From the NCBI GenBank assembly GCA_002179805.1, contig NAVB01000636.1:1-61056 (forward strand): a DNA stretch of 61,056 nt. The letters are read 5' to 3'. Shown here in pieces: positions 22,227 through 34,058 of the stretch. This stretch comes from Acanthamoeba lenticulata. Its lineage: Eukaryota > Discosea > Longamoebia > Acanthamoebidae. The notes under the pieces were generated by a model that was not told the DNA's origin, made no database searches, and saw nothing but the letters and a program-made list of their open reading frames with translations. The stretch's first letter is position 1. Every line of letters starts with the position of its first letter. A program made the position numbers and the translations under genes.

Positions 22227-24402
22227 ATGGAAGCCAACGTGCATGGCAGCTATCACGATTCGTTGCCACGATTTCAAGATGACACAAATAGCTTCGGCAA
22301 AAATCGTGAAGATGCATTCATGGAGGTTCAGCATCTTGTTGAGAGGCATTTTGTTGCGTTCCTTCTCGCAGCCTTATGCTGCTTCGGTGCCCTCATCATC
22401 CTCCTGCGAGGCAAACGTGGAAGGTATGCAGCACTGCAGCATTGCAAGGTCAGTAGTACTGACCTGGTGCATGACCAGAGCCAGGAGGAGTGCCGAGGAG
22501 GGCCCCACAGGCCCGCTCAGGCCTCTCACTCTCAACTGCTGGTACTGCAACACGAACCAGACAGTCCCCGCGCTGCTCAAAGACGGCTGGACCTGTGACC
22601 ACTGCACTTCACTCAACGTGGGCTTCAACGAGGTGCACGAGCCACGCGTCCCCCCCCCCTCCCCTCCAGCTTTGTGTCAACCGCTCAAACCACTCCTCTA
22701 CGCGCAAGTAGGAAGGCGACTATCGTACAGTCCCCCGAGAGATGTACGATGAGAAGCTAAATCATGGCATTGCGCCTCGCGGTACACCTTTACCCTCCTT
22801 TTCTCCATCAGCGTCGACCTCACGTCCCCGTTCGTATTGCTGGTGGAGGCAGAAGTGGTCAACCCGGGCGCGTCGTACTTCTCGGTCACGCGCGGGACCG
22901 TGTCGCCACACAACGTTCTCTGTACGCGCCTGCAGTCCTCTCGCTGTGCAGTGTTGATCGATCAGCTCTCGATGACATCCACCGTCTCGCTATGACAGGT
23001 GATCGGTGCCAAGTCAACCAGACCCTGTGGCTCCAACAACTCTCGGCCTTTGTCCCGCAAGACGAGGTGCGGCTCTTGGAGCTTGCTGCCCCGCGCAAGA
23101 GCAAGCTCACATGTGGGCCCTGATGAATAGAGGAACGAGGATAGAGAGATGGAGGCGTTCAAGCGGCACCTCGACAAGATCTACGCCCTTTGTGCCAAGT
23201 GCGCTGAGGGTGTGTCGGTCGAGCTCGATCGAAAACATCGCGTGCTCGAGGAGATGTCCATCGCCCGCCGTATCGCTGAGTCGGCCAAGAACAGCGTCCG
23301 AAAGGTTCGTTAGTCCCCCAGAGACCCTTTCAGCCGTCTGTTCACTTACCGTCCCGTCGGCCTGATTCAATCAGCTCCGCACGACGCGCCAGACCTTCCG
23401 CTCGCTCAGTTCGGCTCTGCGTATCTACCGAGTCCTCGTTTCGTTTCTCCTGCTCGCTGTGTTCATCGGTACGGCGCGCTCTCCACTTTTGGTTGCTGCA
23501 CGAGTGCGATCGACCCAACAAACGCGATTGTCTTGCAGAACGGTTGTACGTGATGTACCACACGAACGATGACAGCAGGACTGCGGCCACAGAGGAGCTG
23601 CGGCAACCGCTGCTGGTCGAGAGCTGGCTCATGATCTTGTTCGGTGGGCAAGCGCAGTTGCTGGCCGACGCTCTCTGCTACGCGGCCCTTTCCCTCTGGC
23701 CTGTCGACCTCCTCCTGACCGTTTGTCGACCGCGCGCCTTCCTCCTGCCCTACCGGCATACGACCCAGCTCTTCGTTGAGGTGCGTTGCTCATATCATCA
23801 CTTCTTATTCTTCTTCCCTATCGTAGTGGCCGATCTGATGAACCTGAGGTATGTCCAGTTCTTCTTGTGTCTGGTGCAAGCAGTGCCGCTGCTGGACATG
23901 AAGAGCGAACGAGCCTCGATTGAATGGGTTCACCACGTCCCGACCTCTTGCGCCATCGTCGCGGTACGCCCCCAAGTGCAGCTCTACAGGTTGGTGGATG
24001 AAAAAACCTGGCGGCGTGCAAGCTAACTGACCTCCTCCGGGCCGAGCACAGCTGCTTGTGCTCGAGCTACCGCCCGTGGAGACGCTCTTTGCCCGCATCG
24101 CCCGGTACCGGCAGGCTTCGGTGTCTCGGCTTTCTGCATCATCCCGTGCTCTGAACGAAGGAGAGGAGGAAGATGAGAGCGCTTCTTTCTCGGCGTCACC
24201 GCGCTCGACTTCACGGACCGGGACGCCAAGATCGTCGGTTACGCTGCGCCAGCGGCATGACGCGTCGAGGGCACCGCTGGCCTTCACGGCCCCGCCTAAT
24301 CCGTTCGCCCAGCTGGGCGTCGAGGACAAGCTGGCCAGCATTTCTCTCTTTGAGGAGCACGACGACAACGGCGCCATGATGATGGACTGGACTCTGCACT
24401 GA
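22227..24402 (+). CDS. Ima1/TMEM201-type nuclear inner membrane protein
   Basis: Nine exons (22227-22423, 22521-22632, 22712-22781, 22853-22921, 22999-23066, 23149-23304, 23375-23468, 23539-23963, 24052-24402) give about 513 residues. After one membrane segment near the N-terminus (FVAFLLAALCCFGALIILL) comes the Ima1 N-terminal domain: zinc pair NCWYCNTNQTVPA and WTCDHCTSLN, then a second pair NVLCDRCQVNQTLWLQQL followed by SAFVP. These residues define the domain of fission yeast Ima1 and human TMEM201/SAMP1, inner nuclear membrane proteins linked to LINC complexes and nuclear positioning. More helices follow (YRVLVSFLLLAVFI; SWLMILFGG; LCYAALSLWPVDLLL), then a Ser/Arg-rich tail ending FEEHDDNGAMMMDWTLH. 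Splicing across the second CxxC was placed by matching phase and homology. Confidence 0.72.
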
Positions 24403-24702
24403 GGCCAAGCAGCGCCGTTACCGCACAGCAACTCGAAATCTGATCAATTTTGTTTGGTGGTGAAAAGGTAAGTCGACTCCCTTTTTCTGCCGGACGCGCT
24501 AAAATAAGTAAGACCGTGAGGTTCAACGGCCCTCACTGGTGCTAAGCTGGGCGTGGCCTGTGTGGTTGTTGGGGGGCGGGGATCACGTGATTGCGCAGGA
24601 GAGAAAGAAAGAGCACGACACGAGCCGACAGAGCTAAGCGCCACATAAACACTCAAGCTTTTGTGTTCAAAAAGACAGCAGCGGAGGGGGGAGGAGAGGA
24701 GG
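24403..24702 (+). promoter_or_regulatory. intergenic region with palindromic E-box (ATCACGTGAT)
   Basis: The 300 bases between the Ima1-like gene and the RE/RD-repeat gene hold no coding sequence I recognise. A perfect 10-bp palindrome, atcacgtgat, lies at 24582-24591, about 110 bp before the next start codon. CACGTG is the core bound by bHLH and bZIP factors. Role in this organism is inferred only. Confidence 0.4.
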
Positions 24703-27700
24703 ATGAGCCAACGAGACCGAGATCGAGAGCGGGAGAGGGAAGGAGGGCGAGAGAAGGACCGCGAGCGTGAGAGGGAAGGAGGGCGAGAAAAAGACCGTGA
24801 GCGAGATCGCGACCGGGACCGCGATCGAGAACGGGACAAGGGCAAAGAGCGGCTAGATCCGACAGAGGGGGATCGAGAACCGTTGAGGGGCAAGAGCAGA
24901 GACAGGGATGAATCGCCCAAACAACACAACAACAACAACAGCAATCGATCATCCGGAAAAGCGAGCGGGGAACGAACCGGAGAGCGTCCCCACCATCTGC
25001 GGCGGGACTCGGGCGGGGCTGGAGGAAAGGGGCCGGGAGGAGAGGACAGCAAGTCCTCCACCAAGCAGCGCGACGTCGATCGAGGCTTGAGCAGCAGGAG
25101 CGGGAACTATGACCTCATCAAGGGCGGGGGGGATGAGCTGCGCGCCGCTGAGGGAGGCGAACGCCCCAAGACCGACCGGTCCAAGGGCGCTGACGACCGC
25201 CTGCGCGGCGACGAGAAACCAGCCAAGGGGGGCAACGAAGACCGGAGCAAGGCGCAGCAGGAGCTGACGACCATTGGCAAGGACAAGCGCTTCGACACCG
25301 TGGGGCGGAGCTGGAAGGAGCGCGAAGGCGGCTTTTCGAGTGCACGTAACGTGCCGACGCGCAGCAGCGATACCTTGCTCTCCTCAGGAGGAGGAGGAGG
25401 AGGAGGAAGCCGGAGCCGGTACGACCCAGAGAAGCGGCGGAGCATGATTGCCAACGAGTTGCCCTCGAGCGTGAAGCGCGAAATGGGCTCGCGGCCTGAG
25501 TCGGCTATCGACCGCGTCGGGAAAGACAAGCCCCGGCGGCCTGGTTCCACGCACTACGTCAGCACTTCCTCCAGCTACGGCGGCAGCAGTAGCTACACCA
25601 ACGGTGATGGCGAGCTCAAGTTACGCGAAGTCGGTCCCTCGGGCGATGCTACGCCCGCAGAGGACAGGAAACACTCCAACGTGAGCGGTGGAAGTGGGAA
25701 TGGACAAGCGCAGATAAAGATATCAGGCCCGATCGTCAGCAGACCAGAAGAACGAGACCGGCGAGCGACCGACTCAGCCGCGGCGAAGCGACCAGTCAGC
25801 GGCAGCATGATTGTGCGCCCGACCGAGTCATCGCTCGCAGCAACGGCGTCGTCCACGATACTTGCGCCCAGCAACAAAGAGCGGCGCACGTCACACGAAT
25901 CTGGACGAGAGAGCAAGGAACAGGCCCCGACGCGGGATGGGACACCTGGGACTGCGACAACATCATCCCGAGGTGAGCCGCCGATACCGGGCGTAGGTGG
26001 GCCGGCGATGCCCGCGAGCGTGAAGGCAGGCCTGGCGAAGGACATGCTGGCACCGATGCGGGAGAGCATGGCCCTGCGCGCCAAGGCTGAGAACGACCAA
26101 GCAGTCTCTCACAAAGTGCAAGCCGAGGTTGAATTCCCCCAGTTGTTTTGTTGCCTGCTTGTGTGATGGCTCACATTGACGTTGTGCGGCAGGTGAAGGA
26201 GCTGCGGGCCAGGGTACGACAACTGGAAAGGACCCTCAAGCAGGAGCGAGACGATGCCCGTCGCTACAAGTCGCTCTACGAAGACCTGCGGAAGGACATG
26301 GAGGTTCGCTTCGCCGTTTCTTTGCCCGTGTGGCGGGCGTGGTTGGCTGATTAGTGGTTGCCGCCTGTGTGGCAGGACGCGCTGAGCCGGGCGGCCATGC
26401 GGGCCCGCGAGGAGAACGGCACTGCCCAGCCCACGACCAACCCGAATGCAGGCGCCACCACCAGCAACGCGAAGCCCGCGGCGGCCACTGAAAAACGGCT
26501 TGCACCAGCGGAGGAGCCGCGAGCACCACCGGCTAGACCCACCTCACCCGTGGTCACCCCCCTGTTGCCTGTCGCGGAGCCAGCCCAGGAGGTTCCTTCA
26601 TTGCTCCCCAGCCGGCCAGCGCCATCACCACCACAACCAGGACCGCCGGTGCCGACACCGTTACCGTCGCCTTCAGCGACCGTGGTGAGCGCCTCCGCGC
26701 CCCATCCGACCGTCACGAATGTTTCGCCACAGAGCGAGAAACCCCTCGCGAGCGCTCAGCCGCCACACGTCGAGAAGGCGAGTGGGCCCAGCCCAGCGGT
26801 GCCCGAGAAGTCTTCCTCGCTGCCTGCCGTCAGCCAGACCGACAGCAAACCAGCACCTGCACCTGTTGCTGCTGCCGTGGTCACACCGGCACCTGCACCT
26901 GTTGCTGCTGCCGTAGTCACACCGGCGCCCACACCTGTTGCTGCTGCTGTGGTCCCGGCACCTGCACCTGCTGCCGTAGTCACACCGGTACCTCAGCAGG
27001 TCGCACCAGTGAAACAATTTGGCAACACGCTCGCCACACAAGGTTGTACACCCTCGCCCAATGTCGAGCTTGTGTGGTCCTCAACTTGACTGACGTTCAG
27101 TGGGGTTCACTTCAGACCTGAGCTGCTTCTTGGTCAAACGCAACCGGCCCAAGGAGAAGGAGAAAGAGAGCCTCGTGCTCGCATTCCATCAAGGCGGCAT
27201 TCGCATTGTCAAGCCTTGCACTGAGGTCCGCCGCTCCCTGGCGTCGTCTCTCTCGTTCACTCGAGTGAGCCTGACAAGCATGCTTCTTTATGTGTGACAG
27301 GAAGTGGTGGAGGACCTGAAGTGGGAGCACGTTCTGCGATGGCACTGCAATGAAGAGGAGCACTTGTTCCGATTCTTTGTGGAGAGCAGATCTACATCAG
27401 CTCTCATCAACCACACCTACGAGGCTGATGAGGTACCCCTCCTTCGCCTCCAAACGACAAACAAGCGCAACGACAAGTTGCTCACAGCACAACAAACACA
27501 CACAGGTGAAGGAGATCAATCGACTGGCTACCAAGTTCATCAATCCATCGGCGGGTAGCAGCGATAGTGAGGGCGAGAAGGCCTCCGGCACAACCGACAA
27601 CGGCACCTCGAAACGCTCGTCAGGGGCACACGAGGTGACGTTGGATAAGAAGGCCTCTGGAGATGGTACGACTTAACTTGCGCGCACTAACCTCCCGCGG

Positions 27701-27836
27701 TCCTGTAGCTAACTTGGGGCCCGCATCCGCAGAGGCTGAGAATCGCGCCAAGTCCAAGAAAGGAAGCTTCATGAAAAAATTCTCGTCCTTCCACAGAAGA
27801 AAGAGGTCGGTCGTCAACGATCGGGAAACGCACTAA
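24703..27836 (+). CDS. disordered RE/RD-dipeptide-repeat protein with coiled coil and PH-like C-terminus
   Basis: Seven exons (24703-26127, 26193-26303, 26376-27042, 27101-27225, 27301-27432, 27506-27665, 27733-27836) give about 907 residues. Residues 1-50 are almost pure Arg/Glu/Asp dipeptides. Residues about 80-470 are disordered and Gly/Ser/Arg-rich. A coiled coil follows (KELRARVRQLERTLKQE). Then comes a Pro/Ala region with 12-residue repeats around residues 670-715. The C-terminal 150 residues look folded: SDLSCFLVKRNRPKEKEKES, LVLAFHQGGIRIV, LKWEHVLRWHCNEEE, LFRFFVESRST, then EINRLATKFIN. This pattern of a beta sheet with a final helix resembles a PH or PTB fold, but I do not recognise a named family. 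RE/RD repeats occur in nuclear RNA-processing proteins. The acceptor of the last exon could also be at 27708, in the same frame. Confidence 0.6.
26863..26995 (+). repeat. tandem 36-nt repeat coding for PAPVAAAVVTPA
   Basis: Three to four imperfect copies of a 36-nt unit inside the RE/RD-repeat gene. Each codes for a version of PAPVAAAVVTPA. Differences are mostly single bases, and the last copy is shortened, suggesting slippage or unequal exchange within the gene. Confidence 0.7.
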
Positions 27837-28098
27837 AACTAACCTACCCAGTCTTGTCTGGAGCTCTTTCCTTTCGGCCCAAAATAAATGTGTATGGGTT
27901 TTAGTACTTTTATTATTTAATTATTTTTGCCTCCGTACGCGATTAGGAAATCCTCTTGGGGCTTGCTTTTAGGCGTTGGCTGGGCGCGTAGCCAAAAAGA
28001 GTCGCGTAAGATGCCCTTAGGACACTAGAAAGAGGCCTCTGCACGAGTAATTTCGTACATTTGATTGAATTGGTCTGATAAATTGGCCCTTGAAAGAG

Positions 28099-31000
28099 AT
28101 GCGAAGAAGTAAAGACAAAAGCTCGTCGAAAGGCTTCTTCCGATCGGGCTCGACCATAAGCAAATTCGGACAGAAGACGCTAGATGCTGGCCATGAGGTC
28201 AAACAGCTGTGGGGCTTAATCGAACGAGCCTTTGCGCTCGACCGGGAATATGAAGGGAAAGATGGAGGCCAAGAGGAGCAATCGTGGGAAGAGATTCCTG
28301 AAGAGAGACAGGAGGTCAACATCTTCCTTGACCACCTTGATGGAAGTACCTCTTCTTGGACCGATTCAGGCGATTTCACCTCATCCACGGGCAGCGTCGC
28401 TACACAAAGAAAACCGACACCCCCGAACCCCACCACGCCTCACAACAAGGCTGAAGCGCATAAGAATGAAAAGGAGGGCGAGTCGCACAAGGTCGAGAAG
28501 GAGGGCGAGACAGCACACAATGCACCCAACGCTTTTGTCCTCAAAATCAAGAAGGGAAAAGACATGGCTCACAAGATCATGTTCTCCGGCGTGGAGAAGG
28601 TGACGCATCTTGGGCGCGTGCACAAGAAGAAAAAGGAAGACGACGGTCCTGACCGGCTCCTTGAGGTAAATGTTCTTCTTTGCTCTCCTATTGCTGATGG
28701 TGGTACTTACTTCTCGCCCCCTTTGCCCAGCCGCGAGCCGTGGTGGGCCTGTGTGGCAAGCGTGGGGCTGAGCCAGTTCTCATGGAGGTCTCAATGGGCT
28801 GCATCATCAGCTGTCCTCTCCAGCTCCAGGTCTGATCATCACTCTTTTCCCTCATTCCCTTTCTGCAATAGCTGGCTTCTTCATTTGCTGATGTGCTCGT
28901 GCATCTGGCCAAATGCTCGCGCCGTGTAGGGCGCGACGGCACTGCCCAAGAAGCTCAAACATCGCCGCGTCCTGACAAAGAATACCCCGCGAGTCCTTTT
29001 TGGCAAGCAGGAGGGTTGGGTGCTGGAGCTCTACACGTCAATGCATCATATCGGCCACGGCGCCGACCGAGACCGCGAGAAGCGCGAAAAGGAGGAGCGC
29101 CGCGAAGAAAAGAAGCGCGCCAAGGCCCGTGAGAAGGAGGAGAAAGAGCGCGCTCGACAGACCCGCAAGCACCGGGCCACAATTGACGGCGCTACGCCAC
29201 GCTCCTCGCACAAGGAACCGGCCGATTACAGTGATAAGGCCGTACACGCGGACGGCGATGTAGCACAACAACCTCGTCAGCACGAGCATGACTTGGTCCA
29301 TCGCAAGGACTCGTCGGATGGCAGCGAGACGGACAAGGGAGAGTCCGAGCACGAATCTGTGCCAACGGCGCAGGTCAATGGCGTCGCTAGTCATGGCGGC
29401 ACCGATGGCGAGAGCACCTCCACGGAGGGGATGGGCGTGGACTTGGGCTTTGGCGCGCAGGAGTGGTTCGATGTCGACGCGCTCATGGCCGCCGGCTGGG
29501 AGAAGCTTGAGCTGGCAGCCCGAGCGCCCCATCAACTCATGGCCTGGCGCCACTTCTTCAAGCAGGGCATCACCGAAGACGGCGTACGCCAACCCACATC
29601 CCCCCCCAAAGCGCTTAGAAGGCTCTTTTTGCTCATTCAAAGAGCGGCCACCATCAGCACAAGGAGATGGCCGGCTTCCTGTGGGTCAAGCAGAAGGACA
29701 CGTGGGACCGCTACTATTGTGTGGCCGACCGCGACTCATTCGAGTGGCTCAAGCCCGGCGCCGCCGTACGTTGCCCGACTCTGCACCTGCCTTGGGGCTG
29801 CACACAGAGAAACATAACTCGTTTTGGTTTACGCACACACAGAATCTGATGCCGCTGACAACGCTGACGAATCTGCGCCGCGGAATCCTGACGCCGAAAG
29901 AGCAGCATAAGCTGCAAGCCAAGAAGAAGGAGGACCTGGACAAGTCGGCCTACCTCTCCCGGATCCGAATGTCCAAATTCAAGCTCACTCTCCTCAAGCA
30001 GGATGAACCTCTCTTGTCCTTTATCACACCTTCCAAGTACGAACATGTCCCTGCGGCATACCTTTCTGGTCCGGTCGTGCTCTGAACGCTTACCATCGTG
30101 ATGGGCTGGATGGAGAGCAGAGATATTCTCGTGGCGATGGCCACGCACATCATCGCACAAAAAGGCCTCGATAATGTGACACCTCACCACCGCACGCTCC
30201 TCGACGAAGTCGACTCGGCCAACGTGCGCACGATTCTCCTCTTCCTGCTCTTTCAGCTCACGCTGAACTCACCCTCTTTTCCTGTGTTGGCGGCATCACA
30301 GGCTGTGGCGACCAAGACCGAGTACAAAATCAAACGGGGCACCACGAGCCTCACTAAACGGAAGCGTACTGAACGTAACCCTTCCCTTCCCGCCCGCGTT
30401 TTGCTTGCCCAACGGCTGAGTTTCCTTCGCCATGTTGTTGGTGATTCGTTCAGCGAGGGACAACACGTTGGTGCCGATTCATCGACGAACGCCATCAGAT
30501 CACGATGCCGGCGCCGTTCCTCTCTCTGCTCCGGTCGGGGGTGCGCCCTCTCCACCATTTTCTGTGCCTTTTGCTTGAGGAGGGTTTGAAGGGCTCTGCT
30601 GACCCGACGCGGTCGGCTGGTGAATTTCCTAGTGTCGACGCCGGAAGAGTTGGATCGGCCGCCCACCAACCGCTTCATCGACTCTGTGGACGAAACAAGC
30701 CCGGATAACCACTACCTTCGCAAGTCCACAATCGAGGTTCGCCAGCCCTTTTTTTTTAAGTTTAATAGTGAGTTTATTGAAGAAATAAAACTTTCTTGGG
30801 CGTGCAGGAGACTAAGGAGACAACCAAGCTGCGCAATGAGATGCGGGATGCGCACGAGAGGGCCATGCTGGAGATGGGAAAGACGCCGTTGGGCAACATC
30901 TGCTTCACCAAAAACAAGAAGCTGGCCATGGATCCGACCGCGATCGACAAAAGCGACCTCAAGACCAACAAAGACTTCTTCATCCTGAGTCTTGACGGCG

Positions 31001-33624
31001 GTGGCCTCCGGTTCGTGCAGCTCTTCTCCCTCGTCAGGTTGACATCATGCTGACGAGGCAAAAACAAAACGAAAAAACAGAGGAATTGTTCTCACCACGC
31101 TCCTCTCGCGGCTGGTCGAAGTGTTCCCCGACCTCATGGAGCGGGTTGATCTCTTTGCGGGCGTGTCAGCTGGCAGCATTGTCGCCTCTGCGCTCGCCAC
31201 GGGCCGGTATGCGCCTTTACCTGGTTCAAAAAAACCTCGGTACTTTGATGTCGGCAATTCTCCTGACGGCTTGTGGTGGCTGCCCAGGTCGCCCGTGTTC
31301 ATGCAATCCATTTTGCGGACGATGGGCCCGCTGTTCTTCATGCCCCGCAACGTGCGACAGTTCCACGGCTATCCGCTGCGCCAGTCCAAGTACTCGCCCA
31401 TCAACCTCAAGATCATCCTTGAGGAGTCGCTTGCCGGTACTTCTCGTCCTCCTCGCCACCACAATCAGCCCGCCACAAGCCTAATCTATGTTGTGACGAT
31501 GCTGCAGGATCGACCCTCGGGAACTGCCCGCGCAATTTGTTGATCTCGGCGTTCGAGCTCGACAACCACAAGGCCGGCCTGAAGCGATCGTGGGCCCCGC
31601 GCGTTTTCCACAACTTGCCGCGCGTGGCGAAGGACGCCACCACAAGCGATGAAGAAGAGGATGACGACCAGTCGCCCGACGGGTCGGCAACGCAGACGAA
31701 CTCGAGCGAGCAACTCCAGCGCCCGTCTAACGACGGCGGCAACAGCGATTCCGCTGCCGCTACTAACACGGCCACAGCCGTCCCACGGCAGAAGACAGCA
31801 CTACGATTGGGCCGCGCGCGCAGCGAGTCCAAGGTCATTGGGAATGATCGACGCAACACGGCCGGAGAAATGATCGCGGCGGCCGAGAGGCGGCAGACTG
31901 AGGACCGGCTGCTGAGCCGTAAGCGCCGCCAGACGAGAAACAAAGACACTCCCGAGTCGCTGGAAGCTTTCGTCCCGACTCCGTCGTCTCAGACTGACGC
32001 TGTTGCTCCTGCCACCGTTGCCGTTGACAGCCCGCCCAGCAACGAGGGCAAGGCCAAGGAGGCTACGCCTGAAAGCGAGGACTCTGATGACTCGCACTCC
32101 TCTGACAAGGGGAGTGGCAGCGCTAATGCCGCGCAGCACCATGGTCATCACCACCAGCACCATCATCACCAGGCCAAAGAAGAGGAGCTTGATGTACAGA
32201 AAGCAGTCGTTCAGCCTCAGGAAGCGCCGCCGAGCGCAACTGGCAATGACGAACAGAAGAACCTGCTTCGCCTGCACTGGCCCCACGGCAAGGCGCCTCC
32301 ACTGCGCTTGACCGGTGACCGACCAGCGACAGCGCGCGACTCCAGGCGCTCTGCCGGAGATTACGCCGACTCCTCAACGACGGGTTTGGCCACTCAGCGT
32401 GATGGGGTCGAGTCCGCGGCCACCGCCGGTAGCGACGACGATGCTGGGCGCTGGCGGATGCTCACTGGCCACACGCGCCAAGCGTCGGCCGACGCGCTGG
32501 GCGCACTGCACAATGATGATCCGGTACGTCAGGGCGTCCTCCGGCCCAAGCCCCGACGGCCGACGCCCAAGAACCTGGCGCCGCCCGATCGCGACTTGCC
32601 CAAGATCACGACAGGAATCTCAGGCAGCGCCCATTGCGTTCCTATCCGCGCGGCGCCGTCGGTGGTAGTGGCCCCCAAGAGCGACAGTTCGGCCAAGGGC
32701 GATGGCACGCCCGCACCCAAGTCGAACAAGGCGGAAGTGCCACCCCCGCCACTCCTGAAGGCGGACGCCGACGCGGCGGTTATGAACCTCGTGCTCGCCT
32801 CGGCAGCGGCGCCGACGTTCTTCCCTACACACCAGTGCCACATCGACGGCGCCATCGTGTCGAACAACCCATCGCTGGCCGCGATCACGACCGTGCTGAG
32901 CCCGGACACGGTGGGCACGCCCAAGGTGCCGGCTAAGGTGCACGTACTGTCCATCGGGACGGGCTGCATCACGCGGTTCCTAGAGACCAACAGCGACCAC
33001 GACTGGGGCGTGCTCCAGTGGGCCCCGTGGCTGTCCGAGCTGATGCTCCACTGCGCGCAGCTCAACGCCACGCAGCTCTCGGCCACGCTCCTAGGCGACA
33101 ACTTCCACCGGCTCGACCCGCAGCTCGCCGAGGTCATGCCCATGGACAACCCGGCCCTCCTGCCGCAGCTCGAGGAGAAGGCCATGGAGGTCGACCTGAG
33201 CTCTACCATCGCTTGGATCAAGCGACACGTTTATGGCGAGAAGGCCGTCGAGGGCAAGATGTCTGAGGAAGCCGAGGGCGAGGCTGGCGAGGCCGTACAG
33301 GCGAGAGAACGCGCCAAGCTGCAGAACAAGAACAAGGAGGGGACCAGAGGCAAGAAGCATGGCAAGAAGCACAAGAAGGCCCAGAAAGATGACGAGACCT
33401 CTGGCGCAGATGGCGAAGCACAAAAGGGCTCACGACAACAAAAGCAGGCGTCGCCGACCAAAAAGAAGGCCAAGCGACGCGAGACAGACAACGGAACCAG
33501 CAGCACGTCGGCAGCGTCGTCAACATTGTTGGCCCCCGCCAACGACGACGACGTGCCCCACAACAGCAACATGCACTGGGGCACCGACGCCTGGTTCGCC
33601 ACGCAGCGCATGTGGGAAGGCTGA
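28099..33624 (+). CDS. patatin-like phospholipase with PH-like region and long insertion
   Basis: Thirteen exons join in phase to about 1,535 residues: 28099-28665, 28731-28829, 28930-29583, about 29658-29765, 29843-30036, 30118-30223, 30302-30365, 30458-30533, 30592-30736, 30808-31010, 31081-31206, 31288-31436 and 31508-33624. The N-terminal 440 residues are charged and disordered, with a KRAKAREKEEKERARQ coil. A PH-like region follows (EMAGFLWVKQKDTWDRYYCV, FEWLKPGA, KFKLTLLKQDE). The patatin domain has the oxyanion motif FFILSLDGGGLRGIV, nucleophile motif GVSAGS (Ser near 772), PLRQSKYSP, and catalytic DGA in HIDGAIVSNNP (Asp near 1276). Between Ser and Asp is a large Ser/Asp/His-rich insertion that includes HHGHHHQHHHH. 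It probably releases fatty acids from membrane lipids. One gene is the simplest reading, because phases match throughout; a break near 30.1-30.7 kb cannot be excluded. Confidence 0.75.
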
Positions 33625-34058
33625 CCCTCGCTTGACTTGGCCATCCGGGGATGGGCCTGTAACGTGCTCCGGAACCATTCCTGCTCTATGCACAGGCAAA
33701 TTTGTTGGGGCTTGATTGGGAGAATGGAAAAACGGAATGAGGAAAGAAGGAAATGTTCGCACCCCTTGTCAAGACGACCGTCGAGCTCCACATTGTTCAT
33801 CCTTCGTCATGCATCCCGACAGGCCGTGCTGCGATAATGATTTGACGGGACGCTGGTCGAAACTGCCTGTCTGAACAAGGTAGGCCGCCGCGATCCTTCT
33901 CAAAAAAGGGACGACCAACGGGACCACTTTGGTGTAGCAAGAAGCAAGGTTGCAACACGCCCTGCTCCAGTTTTTCCTGGACTGTGAGGTGGAAGTGACT
34001 CAAGGCTTGCCAGAGCCCCAAGAGTCATTATTCTACTCGAAGCAACTCAACAACATCC
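33625..34058. other. intergenic, no gene seen
   Basis: About 430 bases between the patatin gene and the membrane/receiver gene. Short ORFs on both strands show no recognisable motif. It probably holds the patatin 3' UTR and the next promoter. Confidence 0.4.
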
